From assembly GCF_900176535.1 (NCBI RefSeq), contig NZ_FWXT01000002.1, forward strand, positions 496,001 through 560,000: a stretch of 64,000 nucleotides of DNA, in the 5' to 3' direction. The notes below the pieces were generated by a model that was given only the letters and a program-made list of their open reading frames with translations, did no database searches and was not told the DNA's origin. Origin of the DNA: Pedobacter africanus (GTDB taxonomy: Bacteria > Bacteroidota > Bacteroidia > Sphingobacteriales > Sphingobacteriaceae). Below, one piece after another: positions 43,101 through 50,686 of this stretch (positions are counted from its first letter, which is position 1; every line of letters begins with the position of its first letter). The translations under genes and the position numbers were made by a program.

Positions 43101-43542
43101 TGTTGGGTTTTTCCTGAACTATTCAATCGGTGGAAAAATCTATAATCCTGTTGAGCTCTTTATGGGTACGGGTACTTACCTCTCAAATCAGTTCAGGTAT
43201 ATGGTAAATGCCTGGCACCCGGTGCGTAACCCTAATTCAGATTATCCAAGAGCAGATTCTAAAGACGATATTCCTAACGACCGTTTTGTACATAGCGCCA
43301 GTTTCCTGAGGTTAAAAAATGCTTCGATAGGGTATACCTTTAACCTTGCGCGGCCTACCAATAACCTGCTAAAGTCGCTTACGCTTACCGCAAACGGCAA
43401 CAATATCTATCTGTGGAAATACTACAATGGCTACGACCCTGAAGTTTCTACCGAAAGTGAAGGCTCCACCATCAGAAGGATGGATAATGGTGCCTATCCA
43501 AATAGCCGTACCCTGACTTTTAGCGCTGAATTAAAATTCTAA
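40144..43542 (+). CDS. SusC/RagA-family TonB-dependent receptor
   Basis: A 1,132-residue outer-membrane importer. A signal/early hydrophobic segment is followed by an STN signalling domain (about residues 45-115), a carboxypeptidase-regulatory-like domain (GKVTDDKGESLPGVGIRVPE), a TonB-plug with VVVIGYGTVKKSDLTGAV near 210 and SIRIRGTRSISATNEPLYVVDG near 270, and a 22-strand barrel that ends ...NSRTLTFSAELKF. The STN domain contacts FecR, linking ligand binding to sigma release. It is followed 22 bases later by SusD. The substrate is unknown but is judged from the operon's phosphodiesterase to be an organic phosphate or oligonucleotide-like compound. Confidence 0.95.
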   Translation: MKQNLLQMQKAMRITLLIFALVFSASQLLFAVNGRAQVLEQRLNISIDKGNLYQAVKKLEKAGKIEFAFDNAVLSLEKFNVAPLAFKQTRLADILEKLFAGTNIAFKAEGGSSIRFFKKQKPGKISGKVTDDKGESLPGVGIRVPELNRSFTTDSAGNYSITAAPGRYTVEVSYISFKTQRFTNVQVQESVTTTLNVVMIAQAGNLDEVVVIGYGTVKKSDLTGAVTVLKMKDIENVPVVRVDQMLQGRIAGAEIVSTSGEPGAGTSIRIRGTRSISATNEPLYVVDGVLDAVSSLNDLNPGDIESIQVLKDASSTAIYGSRGSNGVILITTKTGGTDGKTNFTFRSDLGQSVLPRFLDLMNAREFAELQNDRFYFSSTANQSKPLEEYPYKNPAALGEGTNWTKEITRTAPYQNHTFSMAGGDKSTNYYFSANYNDTEGIILSSGMKRIQSRLNLDKTFNKFVKSGLRLNYSYINQDVNKVDVGTSTLWYRSTVFLAPTIAAYKPDGTLNDFNTQWYTGTLFDSPLANSLLQKKDQVKKTLSAMLYVEVSPLKSLKLKSSVSFYDYNRFDDTFYPSTLPTRMSKNTGAYGYKRGFKDNNILNENTISYKKVWNKRHNLDAVYGITFQTFWTTDLYASGDGYFIDDIETNDLAAAPTKETLNAGSSLERQNKISNLARVNYNYNGKYYLTLTARADAASNFATDHKWGYFPSAAIKWNVLKEDFMKPLKGFSELALRLSGGVSGNDAISKYQSLARMSSNANGYIFGGVTPVAYYPTRITNEGLTWEKTTSYNAGLDVAILKNRLAFTLDAYTSNTTDLLLTVQLPTHVGYTSRLTNIGKTSNKGLELAIDAKNITRKNFSWSTTITFAHNKQMVEDIGGLDKISAYNNGFGAQYMMYGYVKGKPLNALWGMQYAGVWKSQAEITQNLTDKKYASSAVNFYQPGRQRYIDQNNDGILDNSDLVYLGNADPKLYGGIQNNFNIYGFNVGFFLNYSIGGKIYNPVELFMGTGTYLSNQFRYMVNAWHPVRNPNSDYPRADSKDDIPNDRFVHSASFLRLKNASIGYTFNLARPTNNLLKSLTLTANGNNIYLWKYYNGYDPEVSTESEGSTIRRMDNGAYPNSRTLTFSAELKF

Positions 43543-43564
43543 TACACAACATTTAAAGTATAAA

Positions 43565-45070
43565 ATGATGAAGAAAAAATATACCTTAATCGTGCTTGCA
43601 CTGCTGGTCTTCTTAGGCTCATGTAAGGATGCTCTTCTGGAAGAGCCGGGCAGCTTTGTATCACCCAAGCAGTTCTTTAACAATGAAAATCAATGCATAG
43701 CAGCCCTGAATGGGTGTTACGTTCCCTTTACCAGCATCTATAATTCTGGATTAATTATTGCCAATGAAGCCACTACAGACCTCGCCTACCTGAATTCTGC
43801 GCAGCTGGATGCCAAATTCGAAATCTCACCGGCCAACCCCGGAATGGGGCAGGCCGTATGGACGCAGGCTTACAAAGGGGTAATGTTCTGTAATTCCACA
43901 ATTTCTGGAATTGAAAGGTCGCCGGTTAACCAAGACCGAAAAAAATTGCTTCTGGCAGAAGGTGCAACCTTAAGGGCAATGTATTATTATATCCTGACCA
44001 GCACATTTGGCGACGTTCCTTTTTATACAGAAGATGTCGCTACCCTGGAGGTCCTGGAAAAAGTTACAGCTTTGGGCAGAACCAGCGCTACAGAGATCAG
44101 GAAGACCTTAATTGCCGAATTGCAACAGTATGCAGCCAGCCTGCCATCAAAAAGAACATCCGATGTGCCGGACAATAGAGTATCCGGCCCAATGGCATAT
44201 CTGCTCATTGCAAAAATGGCGATGTGGAATAAGGATTACACGGTAGCATTGAGCGCCCTGAAGGAAATTCAAAAGGTATACGGCCTGTTGAACCAGTATC
44301 CACTTACCGATACCTATTTCAGAAATAAAAACACCCCCGAATCCATATTTGAGGTACAGTTCACCTGGTCTGCCTCCGGGCTTAAAAAAACGACCAATGT
44401 TGCCTGTTTTTTCACGCCCACCAAAAAGGCTTCGACAGATATTTACGATGGAGTTTCCATCCCCGAACTTGGTGCCAAAGCCAACCCGTATGCATCAATT
44501 ACGCCCTCTGCCTATTTCGTTTCTTTATATGAACTGGACGATCCGCGCCGTAACATCATTCTGGCCTATACCTATGAAGACAAGTGGTTTACCCGGCCTC
44601 AAAGCGCAAACGGAACCGGGAAACCATGGATGGGCGCCAAATTCTGGTGCCCGGGAATGGACAATGCAGCTGACGGCAACAATCAGAAAGTGTTCAGGTA
44701 TGCAGATGCATTATTGCTGATGGCCGAGTGTGCCAACGAAACCGGGGATACCCAGCTGGCATTAAACAGCATCAATGAGGTGAAGGGCAGGGCATCTGCT
44801 GATTTTAAAATGACCAGTTACCCTGGCAAAGATGAATTCTTTGAAGAGCTAAAAAAGGAGAGGGCAAGGGAACTTATGGGAGAATATACCCGCAAATGGG
44901 ACCTGGTACGCTGGGGCATTTTTTATGATGCTGTAAAAGCAACTTCCGCCACAGAATACGTGGAAATTAACAACAACATCAGACGCTATCATGAGTATTA
45001 CCCAATTTCAGACAGCGAAGTGATGCGCTCATCAGGACACCTTTCAAACCCCGCTTATACCGGTCAGTAA
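43565..45070 (+). CDS. SusD/RagB-family outer-membrane lipoprotein
   Basis: A 501-residue lipoprotein. The signal peptide ends LLVFLGSC, giving a lipobox cysteine at about residue 19. The SusD/RagB fold is seen in TPR-like helices and the ending KERARELMGEYTRKWDLVRWGIFYD, a conserved SusD motif. It begins 22 bases after SusC, and the pair forms the pedal-bin importer. The substrate-binding face cannot be read from sequence. Confidence 0.93.
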   Translation: MMKKKYTLIVLALLVFLGSCKDALLEEPGSFVSPKQFFNNENQCIAALNGCYVPFTSIYNSGLIIANEATTDLAYLNSAQLDAKFEISPANPGMGQAVWTQAYKGVMFCNSTISGIERSPVNQDRKKLLLAEGATLRAMYYYILTSTFGDVPFYTEDVATLEVLEKVTALGRTSATEIRKTLIAELQQYAASLPSKRTSDVPDNRVSGPMAYLLIAKMAMWNKDYTVALSALKEIQKVYGLLNQYPLTDTYFRNKNTPESIFEVQFTWSASGLKKTTNVACFFTPTKKASTDIYDGVSIPELGAKANPYASITPSAYFVSLYELDDPRRNIILAYTYEDKWFTRPQSANGTGKPWMGAKFWCPGMDNAADGNNQKVFRYADALLLMAECANETGDTQLALNSINEVKGRASADFKMTSYPGKDEFFEELKKERARELMGEYTRKWDLVRWGIFYDAVKATSATEYVEINNNIRRYHEYYPISDSEVMRSSGHLSNPAYTGQ

Positions 45071-45085
45071 TTAAATCAAAATAGA

Positions 45086-45916
45086 ATGAAAACATTAACT
45101 AAATACAGCGCCCTGATCCTGCTGCTAGCCATCTGCCATCTCTCAGGACAGGCACAAAATAAAACCAGGATCATCAGCTACAATATCCTGGAAGGGATGA
45201 AAACAGATACCACTAAAGGAAAACAGGATTTTGTGAAATGGCTAAAGTCTGAAAACCCGGATATCCTTGCCCTGCAGGAATGCAATAAATTTACGCAAAA
45301 ATCGCTGGAAGAACTTGCACGCAGTTATGGGCATCCTTATGCTGTGCTGCTTCGTGAGCAGGGATATCCAGTGGCCCTTACCTCCAAATACCCGATAGTG
45401 AATGTAGAAAAGGTAACAGACAACATGCATCATGGTTTTATCCAGGCTAAAATCAAAGACCTGAACATCATCGTTTTGCACTTATCGCCGCATAAATACT
45501 GGAAAAGAAGAGAAGAAATTGATGTGATCCTGGCTACAATTGCTGCTGCCCGGCAGCAAGACAAATGGGTAGTTATGGGCGATTTCAATTCATTGTCGCC
45601 ATTGGATAAAGACAATTATGCAGATGGGAAATATACCGAACGCTTGAAAGAGGCGGCAAAGAAATACAGCTTTCACGAAAACCTGGTAGAGGGTAAATAC
45701 CTTGATTTTGAAGTGCAGAAGCGGATACTTGAATTCGGCCTGCACGACACAGCAAAAGAAAAGGCAAAGGGAAATGAGCCCAAAGCCAATAGGATAGACT
45801 ATATCTATGTAAGCAAAGACCTCATGCCATTCGTAACAAAATCCCAGTTCATCAAGGATGACTTTACCGCTACGCATTCAGATCATGTGCCGGTTATAAT
45901 GGAACTTAAAAGATAA
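45086..45916 (+). CDS. Exported endonuclease/exonuclease/phosphatase-family protein
   Basis: A 276-residue exported enzyme with a signal peptide (LILLLAICHLSGQAQ). Catalytic motifs of the EEP superfamily are IISYNILEGM near residue 28, DILALQECNK near 60, VLHLSP near 131, MGDFNSLSP near 165 and RIDYIYVSK, with the final ATHSDHVPVI near 263. It cleaves phosphodiester or phosphoester bonds outside the cytoplasm. It sits between SusD and DUF5689, so it probably generates or trims the compound imported by SusCD. Nuclease, sphingomyelinase-like and inositol-phosphate-type activities cannot be told apart here. Confidence 0.88.
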   Translation: MKTLTKYSALILLLAICHLSGQAQNKTRIISYNILEGMKTDTTKGKQDFVKWLKSENPDILALQECNKFTQKSLEELARSYGHPYAVLLREQGYPVALTSKYPIVNVEKVTDNMHHGFIQAKIKDLNIIVLHLSPHKYWKRREEIDVILATIAAARQQDKWVVMGDFNSLSPLDKDNYADGKYTERLKEAAKKYSFHENLVEGKYLDFEVQKRILEFGLHDTAKEKAKGNEPKANRIDYIYVSKDLMPFVTKSQFIKDDFTATHSDHVPVIMELKR

Positions 45917-45925
45917 AATTGAGTC

Positions 45926-47962
45926 ATGAAAAGAATTTTGTTTTATGCGCTATTGCTGCTTACCGGGATAAGCAGCTGTAAAAAGGATGAGCTGGTCAGG
46001 TTTGGTACCGACCTGGCTATCAACAATAAAATTATCCGTCTGGCAGATAGTGCTGCAAGTACCCGTGTGCTCGTATACGCTGATGACAGCTGGAAAGTGC
46101 AGACAGAAGGCAATGCATCCTGGATTAAACTGGATAAAGAAGGGGGGACCGGAAAAGGGGAATTTTTGGCCACAGTGGAAAGCAATGCCGGAAACCTGCC
46201 CAGGTCTGTCAACATTCTGATCAGCGCCGGTAACAAAACAGACACCATCAGTTTGCAGCAAAGAGGTATTGTTGCCGCCATCAATATTACCGATGCCAAC
46301 GCCAATGGGATTGCGGCAGGTGGCCTGATGAAAACCGCCATAAGCACAAATGTGCCATTTGATGTCATGAAGCATGAAGAGGTCTATGCTTCCGGCGGCA
46401 CAAACTGGATCACTGGTTTAACCATTAACGGCAAAGACCTGAATTTTAGCCTGGGGCAGAACACTCAGGCTGAAGCCCGGGAAGCCCTCATCCGGCTATC
46501 GTATAAAGATGCGCTGGGTACTACGGTAAAAGACTCCATCCTGGTTACCCAAAACCCGAAGGGAAATTACGATCGGGCGGTGCTTAAAGATTTTGCCTAC
46601 GTAAAAGCTATGCTGGCCACCGGTGAGGTAACGGAAGATATTTATATCGAGGGCGTTGTGGTCAGCGACAAAGGCAATCCGAATATTGCGCTCAATGCAA
46701 ATAAAGCTACCAACAAACATGAAGTAGATAAGACCGAAAATGCCATCACCGCCTATATACAGAGCATGGACGGAAAGTCGGGCCTGATGATCCGGACAAA
46801 GACCGGCGGAGATAACATTTACGGAAATGGGGAAGTGGTAAAACTCTGGCTGAAGGGCACTACGTTAAGAAAGGAAATCAATCCTTCCAGAACAGTTTTA
46901 GAGCAGGTGCAGTCGGTAAACATCATTTCAAAAGTTGCCGGCAGTTCCCTGCAGCCCCGGGAAGTGTACATGAAAGACCTGACTGACAATGATCTTTATA
47001 CTTATGTAAAATTGAAAGAAGTAGAGATAAGTGTACCTTCCGGCAGCTTCTTCAACATCAATGAAGGCTACAATTTAAGAACAGATGTATACCCGACAAA
47101 CATCAGGGACATTAATGGAAGCAGTATGTACATGCTCACCAATATCGATGTGCCTTACCGCAGGGACGGCAAACGTGTTCCACAAGGATCGGGCGATATT
47201 ACCGGTGTTTTGGTCCATGAAAAGCTGGCCAGATATGGTAATGATATCGGTAAATATGCCATCAGGCATCTCAAAAGAGAAGACATTGCCTTAAGAGAAA
47301 ACCGTGAAGATGGTTTCTCAAATGTTTTGGTGGAATGGAGCAGGTTTAAATCTGAAGATGTTACAGGCGCTACAGAAGCAAAGAACCCGATGACGCCAGA
47401 TACTGGCAGTGGTACTTTAAAACAAAGCGAAAAGGGCTCACTGGATTTTAGCGCAAACGGCATTTCTGGCGCCACAGATTTTAATGGGTTGATACAGGAA
47501 CCTACAACCGTAAAAGGTGCGATTACGAACGGGGCCTGGATCAGTAAAAACTGGTGGAGCGATGCCAAAGGCCGGGGCAGTTCCTGGAACATCACGGTTT
47601 CAACTGCTGGTATTACTAAACCTATATCGTTGCAGATTGAAGGCAACAGCGATATTGGCGGTGCAAGGAATTTTATCGTGGAATGGTCTGCTACCGGTGC
47701 AGAAACGGGCACGTGGAACCAGGTAGGGGAGTTTACCTTTGAAGATGTGGTGAATTTTTCCAATACCCTCCTCACCCAGGTGCCCGGACTCAAAGTCTTG
47801 AATTTTCAGTTCCCGACGGCAGCACTGGGCCTTACCAATTTATACATCCGGATTCGGGTTAAAAATAAACTTGTAGGTACAGCAACAAGCCCTACAGGAG
47901 GAACGCTTGCGGCTGCCGGCATAACCCGTTTGGGGCATATATCTATAAAGTACAACAAGTAA
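45926..47962 (+). CDS. DUF5689 lipoprotein with BACON domain
   Basis: A 678-residue lipoprotein (lipobox LLLTGISSC near residue 17). Residues about 30-115 are a BACON-like beta domain (GKGEFLATVESNAGNLPRSVNILISAG, DTISLQQRG), and another similar region follows. Residues about 210-450 form the DUF5689 domain (IYIEGVVVSDKGNPNIAL, AITAYIQSMDGKSGLMIRTK, GNGEVVKLWLKGTTLRKE), and the C-terminal third is a jelly-roll-like sandwich with a tail ...GHISIKYNK. These surface lipoproteins usually accompany nucleases and phosphatases in flavobacterial and pedobacterial uptake loci. It is the last gene of the operon, followed by copy B of the repeated element. Confidence 0.85.
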   Translation: MKRILFYALLLLTGISSCKKDELVRFGTDLAINNKIIRLADSAASTRVLVYADDSWKVQTEGNASWIKLDKEGGTGKGEFLATVESNAGNLPRSVNILISAGNKTDTISLQQRGIVAAINITDANANGIAAGGLMKTAISTNVPFDVMKHEEVYASGGTNWITGLTINGKDLNFSLGQNTQAEAREALIRLSYKDALGTTVKDSILVTQNPKGNYDRAVLKDFAYVKAMLATGEVTEDIYIEGVVVSDKGNPNIALNANKATNKHEVDKTENAITAYIQSMDGKSGLMIRTKTGGDNIYGNGEVVKLWLKGTTLRKEINPSRTVLEQVQSVNIISKVAGSSLQPREVYMKDLTDNDLYTYVKLKEVEISVPSGSFFNINEGYNLRTDVYPTNIRDINGSSMYMLTNIDVPYRRDGKRVPQGSGDITGVLVHEKLARYGNDIGKYAIRHLKREDIALRENREDGFSNVLVEWSRFKSEDVTGATEAKNPMTPDTGSGTLKQSEKGSLDFSANGISGATDFNGLIQEPTTVKGAITNGAWISKNWWSDAKGRGSSWNITVSTAGITKPISLQIEGNSDIGGARNFIVEWSATGAETGTWNQVGEFTFEDVVNFSNTLLTQVPGLKVLNFQFPTAALGLTNLYIRIRVKNKLVGTATSPTGGTLAAAGITRLGHISIKYNK

Positions 47963-47994
47963 TCAGGGCTTTTACAAAAAAAAATTCTAATTTA

Positions 47995-48025
47995 TTTGGA
48001 ACAAAAATATTTTGTTGTACCTTTA
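47995..48025 (+). promoter_or_regulatory. Promoter of candidate small RNA copy B
   Basis: TTTG at 47995-47998, 19 bases, then TACCTTTA at 48018-48025 (one mismatch to TAnnTTTG). Four bases later the conserved GAGAGCG of the element begins, which is where transcription should start. No protein gene lies downstream in that direction for over 450 bases. Confidence 0.6.
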
Positions 48026-48029
48026 CATC

Positions 48030-48087
48030 GAGAGCGTTAATTTAAGCGGGGATAGCCATTCGTGGTTTTTATTCCCGCTTTCTTTTT
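48030..48087 (+). ncRNA. Candidate small RNA / repeated hairpin element, copy B
   Basis: It begins GAGAGCGTTAATTT and is followed by a hairpin: AAGCGGGGATA (48044-48054) pairs with TATTCCCGCTT (48070-48080), 11 bp with one G-T. The loop holds CCA-TTCG-TGG, a UUCG-type tetraloop helix. A T-rich end follows (48081-48087). The promoter at 47995-48025 points into it. It lies in the gap between the DUF5689 gene and the cold-shock gene. Compare copies A (4416-4473) and C (56581-56633). Confidence 0.6.
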
Positions 48088-48156
48088 ACCCCTTTTTTCT
48101 GACGCATTAACCCACATTTTATTTCCAATTAAGCCTTTCGGCGGGGCATATCCTAT

Positions 48157-48189
48157 AAAATACAAAAGCATCCCTGTAAGAGATGCTTT
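48157..48189 (-). terminator. Terminator of the cold-shock protein gene
   Basis: On the minus strand AAAGCATC (48189-48182) pairs with GATGCTTT (48172-48165) over a 9-base loop, followed by TGTATTTTAT, a T-rich tail. It lies 28 bases past the cold-shock gene stop at 48217. Confidence 0.7.
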
Positions 48190-48216
48190 GGCTCAAGTCG
48201 GTACCGACTGTTTAAA

Positions 48217-48408
48217 TTACAGTAACTTAACCTTAGTTGCGTTAAGGCCTTTTTTACCGTTTTCTACTTCATAAGTTACCTGGTCCTTCTCTTTGATCTG
48301 GTCAATAAGTCCGCTTACGTGTACAAAGATTTCGGGCTCTCCGTTATCGGGTACGATAAAGCCAAATCCTTTTGAGTCATTGAAAAATTTTACTGTTCCT
48401 TGTGGCAT
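48217..48408 (-). CDS. CspA-family cold-shock protein
   Basis: A 63-residue single cold-shock domain: GTVKFFNDSKGFGFIVPDN with RNP1 KGFGFI, EIFVHVSGL (RNP2) and DQVTYEVENGKKGLNATKV. It is a typical short CspA RNA chaperone that melts RNA structure at low temperature. The 5' leader (48409-48522) is AT-rich and could form the long cold-regulated leader that other csp mRNAs have, but I see no specific element. Confidence 0.95.
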   Translation of the reverse strand: MPQGTVKFFNDSKGFGFIVPDNGEPEIFVHVSGLIDQIKEKDQVTYEVENGKKGLNATKVKLL

Positions 48409-48522
48409 TGTTTTTAATTAAGTTTTGATTATGGATGAATTAAGGTATTAACCATAAAATAAATCTAGCAAATTATTAGCACATTTATTAGGTTTATCTT
48501 TAAATAACTAAACAGATTTTTT

Positions 48523-49080
48523 ATGCCACACATTGTCATCATATCTTCCAGCGTTAGAAAGGGCAGAAACAGCCACAGAACCGCATTATTTTTTCAAAAT
48601 TTTATAAGTTCAAATGCGCTGGCCTCGGTAGAGATCCTGGACCTGAAAAACTACGATTTCCCCATATTCGAGGAAAGGCTACGTTTTTTTGAAAATCCTA
48701 CTTTGCTGATGCTGGAATTTGCATCAAAAGTGAAGCATGCGGATGGTGTACTGATTGTAACGCCTGAATACAATGGCGGCTACCCCAGTAGTTTAAAGAA
48801 TGTGGTTGACCTGCTTTACGACGAATGGAGAAAGAAACCGGTTGCCATTGCTACCAATTCTGCCGGACCTTTTGGAGGTACCCAGGTCATTACCTCACTG
48901 CAATTCTCCTTATGGAAAATTGGGGCCTGGACAGTTCCGGCAATGTTTCCGGTACCAAAAGTGCAGGAAGCGTTTGACGAAAATGGCGCGCCTGCCGACG
49001 AAGCCGGAACCCATAAAAGGGCAACCATATTTATCAATGAATTGCTTTGGTGCGTGGAGGCGAAAAAAAGAATGGAATAA
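48523..49080 (+). CDS. NADPH-dependent FMN reductase-family protein
   Basis: A 185-residue flavodoxin-like reductase. IIISSSVRKGRNSHRTALFF (phosphate loop, near residue 6), VLIVTPEYNGGYPSSLKNVVDLLYDEW (the conserved PEYN-xxxPxxLKN motif near 82) and KPVAIATNSAGPFGG (flavin loop) define the family. Members reduce FMN or azo and quinone compounds with NADPH. It is divergent from the cold-shock gene and lies 71 bases before a DinB-like gene. Confidence 0.9.
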   Translation: MPHIVIISSSVRKGRNSHRTALFFQNFISSNALASVEILDLKNYDFPIFEERLRFFENPTLLMLEFASKVKHADGVLIVTPEYNGGYPSSLKNVVDLLYDEWRKKPVAIATNSAGPFGGTQVITSLQFSLWKIGAWTVPAMFPVPKVQEAFDENGAPADEAGTHKRATIFINELLWCVEAKKRME

Positions 49081-49151
49081 AAAAACACCCTGCCATAGGG
49101 TTGTCAGTCGCCCCTGTTTTCTTTGTTTCATAAAACAAAAAGAAACAGATT

Positions 49152-49661
49152 ATGACAACAACAGAAATCACTACCGAAAACACATTGTTTATCTCTGCCC
49201 AGGATCTATTAAGTCACTGGCTTGGCCACAGAAGGCTTACAAGACGTGTAATTGAAGCTTTTCCTGATGATAAATTGTTTGATCACAGCATTGGTGGAAT
49301 GCGCCCATTCGCTACCATGGTTAAAGAACTGATTGATGTGTCGGGTCCAGGGGTCCAGGGGATTGCCACTTCAGACTGGAGCAACAGTTCTGGCTTCGAC
49401 GAACATTCAACGAAAGGAATCACATCAAAGGCTGCACTGCTGAATCTGTTTGATGAAAGTACGGACGCCATTGCCAGCTACCTGCCTACAATTTCGGCGG
49501 AGCGGTTTCAACAAACTGAAAGAGCTTTTGGTATGTATGAAGGTATTGTCTTCGACCTTATTCTTTATTTTATTGACAATGAAATCCATCACCGCGCACA
49601 AGGTACGGTATATCTGCGTAGCCTGGGTATTGAACCACCAGCTTTTTACAACAGGGACTAA
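49152..49661 (+). CDS. DinB-family protein
   Basis: A 169-residue helical protein of the DinB superfamily. The start LLSHWLGHRRLTRRVIEAFPDDKLFDHSIGGMRPFATMVKELI and the end DNEIHHRAQGTVYLRSLGIEPPAFY, with the EIHHRAQ histidines, are typical of this putative metalloenzyme family. It is thought to handle thiol-dependent detoxification in Firmicutes, but the activity is unproved here. A terminator follows its stop at 49683-49704. Confidence 0.85.
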   Translation: MTTTEITTENTLFISAQDLLSHWLGHRRLTRRVIEAFPDDKLFDHSIGGMRPFATMVKELIDVSGPGVQGIATSDWSNSSGFDEHSTKGITSKAALLNLFDESTDAIASYLPTISAERFQQTERAFGMYEGIVFDLILYFIDNEIHHRAQGTVYLRSLGIEPPAFYNRD

Positions 49662-49682
49662 ATTTCTGAAACCTATATAAAG

Positions 49683-49704
49683 AGGGGCGCATAGCCCCTT
49701 TTTT
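49683..49704 (+). terminator. Intrinsic terminator after the DinB-family gene
   Basis: GGGGC (49684-49688) pairs with GCCCC (49694-49698) over a five-base loop, extended by an A-T pair, and six T follow. It lies 22 bases after the stop at 49661. Confidence 0.8.
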
Positions 49705-49784
49705 ATGATTGTATTTTGTTGCTTACAAAGCAATTTTTGGGATGCTATTTGTGTAATATTGGGTACACACAAATAGAAACCGAT

Positions 49785-50516
49785 ATGAAAAAACTAATCA
49801 TCATCGCCATCGCTTGCTATGGCCTGAGCGCCCGCGCACAATCCGGCGAATCCAAAAATTTTATTTACCTCTATTCAGATTCTGTCATTCATGCCAGAAA
49901 TATCACCTTACGGCCCGATGCCTTCGGTTCCTGGCAGCTGAGGGTGGATTCCAGGCGTATTCCACCTCAGCAGGTAAAATTTTTCAGCAATAGGAATGGT
50001 TTTTTTGCCAATACAAGGCGATTGAACTTTGCCGGGATAACGGCGTTTTCTGAACGTGTTATTGAAGGCCGGATCAATCTGTATCAGCAAACCAGTTACG
50101 AGCCCGGCTTGTACAACGATTACCATCACCCGCACCATCAGCATTACAGCAGCAGGCAACCCGTTGATATCAGGATGTATTACAATAAGGGTTTTAGCGA
50201 TCTGCAGAAAGTAAATTACCATAACCTGAAGCTGGATATGGCCGATCATCCCGAAAGCATGGACCTGCTGGCGGGTTACAGAAGAAGCATGAGTACGGGC
50301 AAATTGATGTATGTAGCGGCGGGCGCAGCTATTGCAGCCGGCATTGTTTCCTTTTTAGTGGGTACCGAAAAAAGCAGTATGGCGGCTACAGAAAGGGGCT
50401 ATACAGCAGGTTTTGCCCTGATAGGGGCCGGGGCAGGCCTGGCATTTGGCGGGTATGCAGTGTCTGCAAAAGCAAACAGGCATCTGGAAGATGCGATCGA
50501 GGCCTATAACCGCTAA
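49785..50516 (+). CDS. Exported protein with C-terminal membrane segments, 243 aa
   Basis: A 243-residue protein with an N-terminal signal (LIIIAIACYGLSARAQ) that I do not recognise. Residues 24-165 are a soluble domain with histidine-rich DYHHPHHQHYSS near residue 111, which could bind metal. Two hydrophobic stretches at the end (YVAAGAAIAAGIVSFLVG and AGFALIGAGAGLAFGGYAV) suggest membrane insertion. I used the ATG at 49785, because the longer frame starts inside the preceding terminator. Confidence 0.6.
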   Translation: MKKLIIIAIACYGLSARAQSGESKNFIYLYSDSVIHARNITLRPDAFGSWQLRVDSRRIPPQQVKFFSNRNGFFANTRRLNFAGITAFSERVIEGRINLYQQTSYEPGLYNDYHHPHHQHYSSRQPVDIRMYYNKGFSDLQKVNYHNLKLDMADHPESMDLLAGYRRSMSTGKLMYVAAGAAIAAGIVSFLVGTEKSSMAATERGYTAGFALIGAGAGLAFGGYAVSAKANRHLEDAIEAYNR

Positions 50517-50527
50517 ACTTAAAATTC

Positions 50528-50558
50528 AATCCGTGCCTCTTTTATAAAGGCACGGATT
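50528..50558. other. Stable hairpin downstream of the 243-aa protein gene
   Basis: AATCCGTGCCT (50528-50538) pairs with AGGCACGGATT (50548-50558), 11 bp with a 9-base loop. No U-tract follows, so it is a weak terminator or an mRNA-stabilising structure. It begins 12 bases after the stop at 50516. Confidence 0.5.
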
Positions 50559-50686
50559 CCCTGTCAAATTACAGTTGAAGGCCCTTTTCCGACAATTCAA
50601 ATTCTATTTAAACACTTCACACTTTTTTTTATGTACACTGGGTTTGAACAGCTAATTTTGGGCCGTTTAAAACACCTCATACATAC

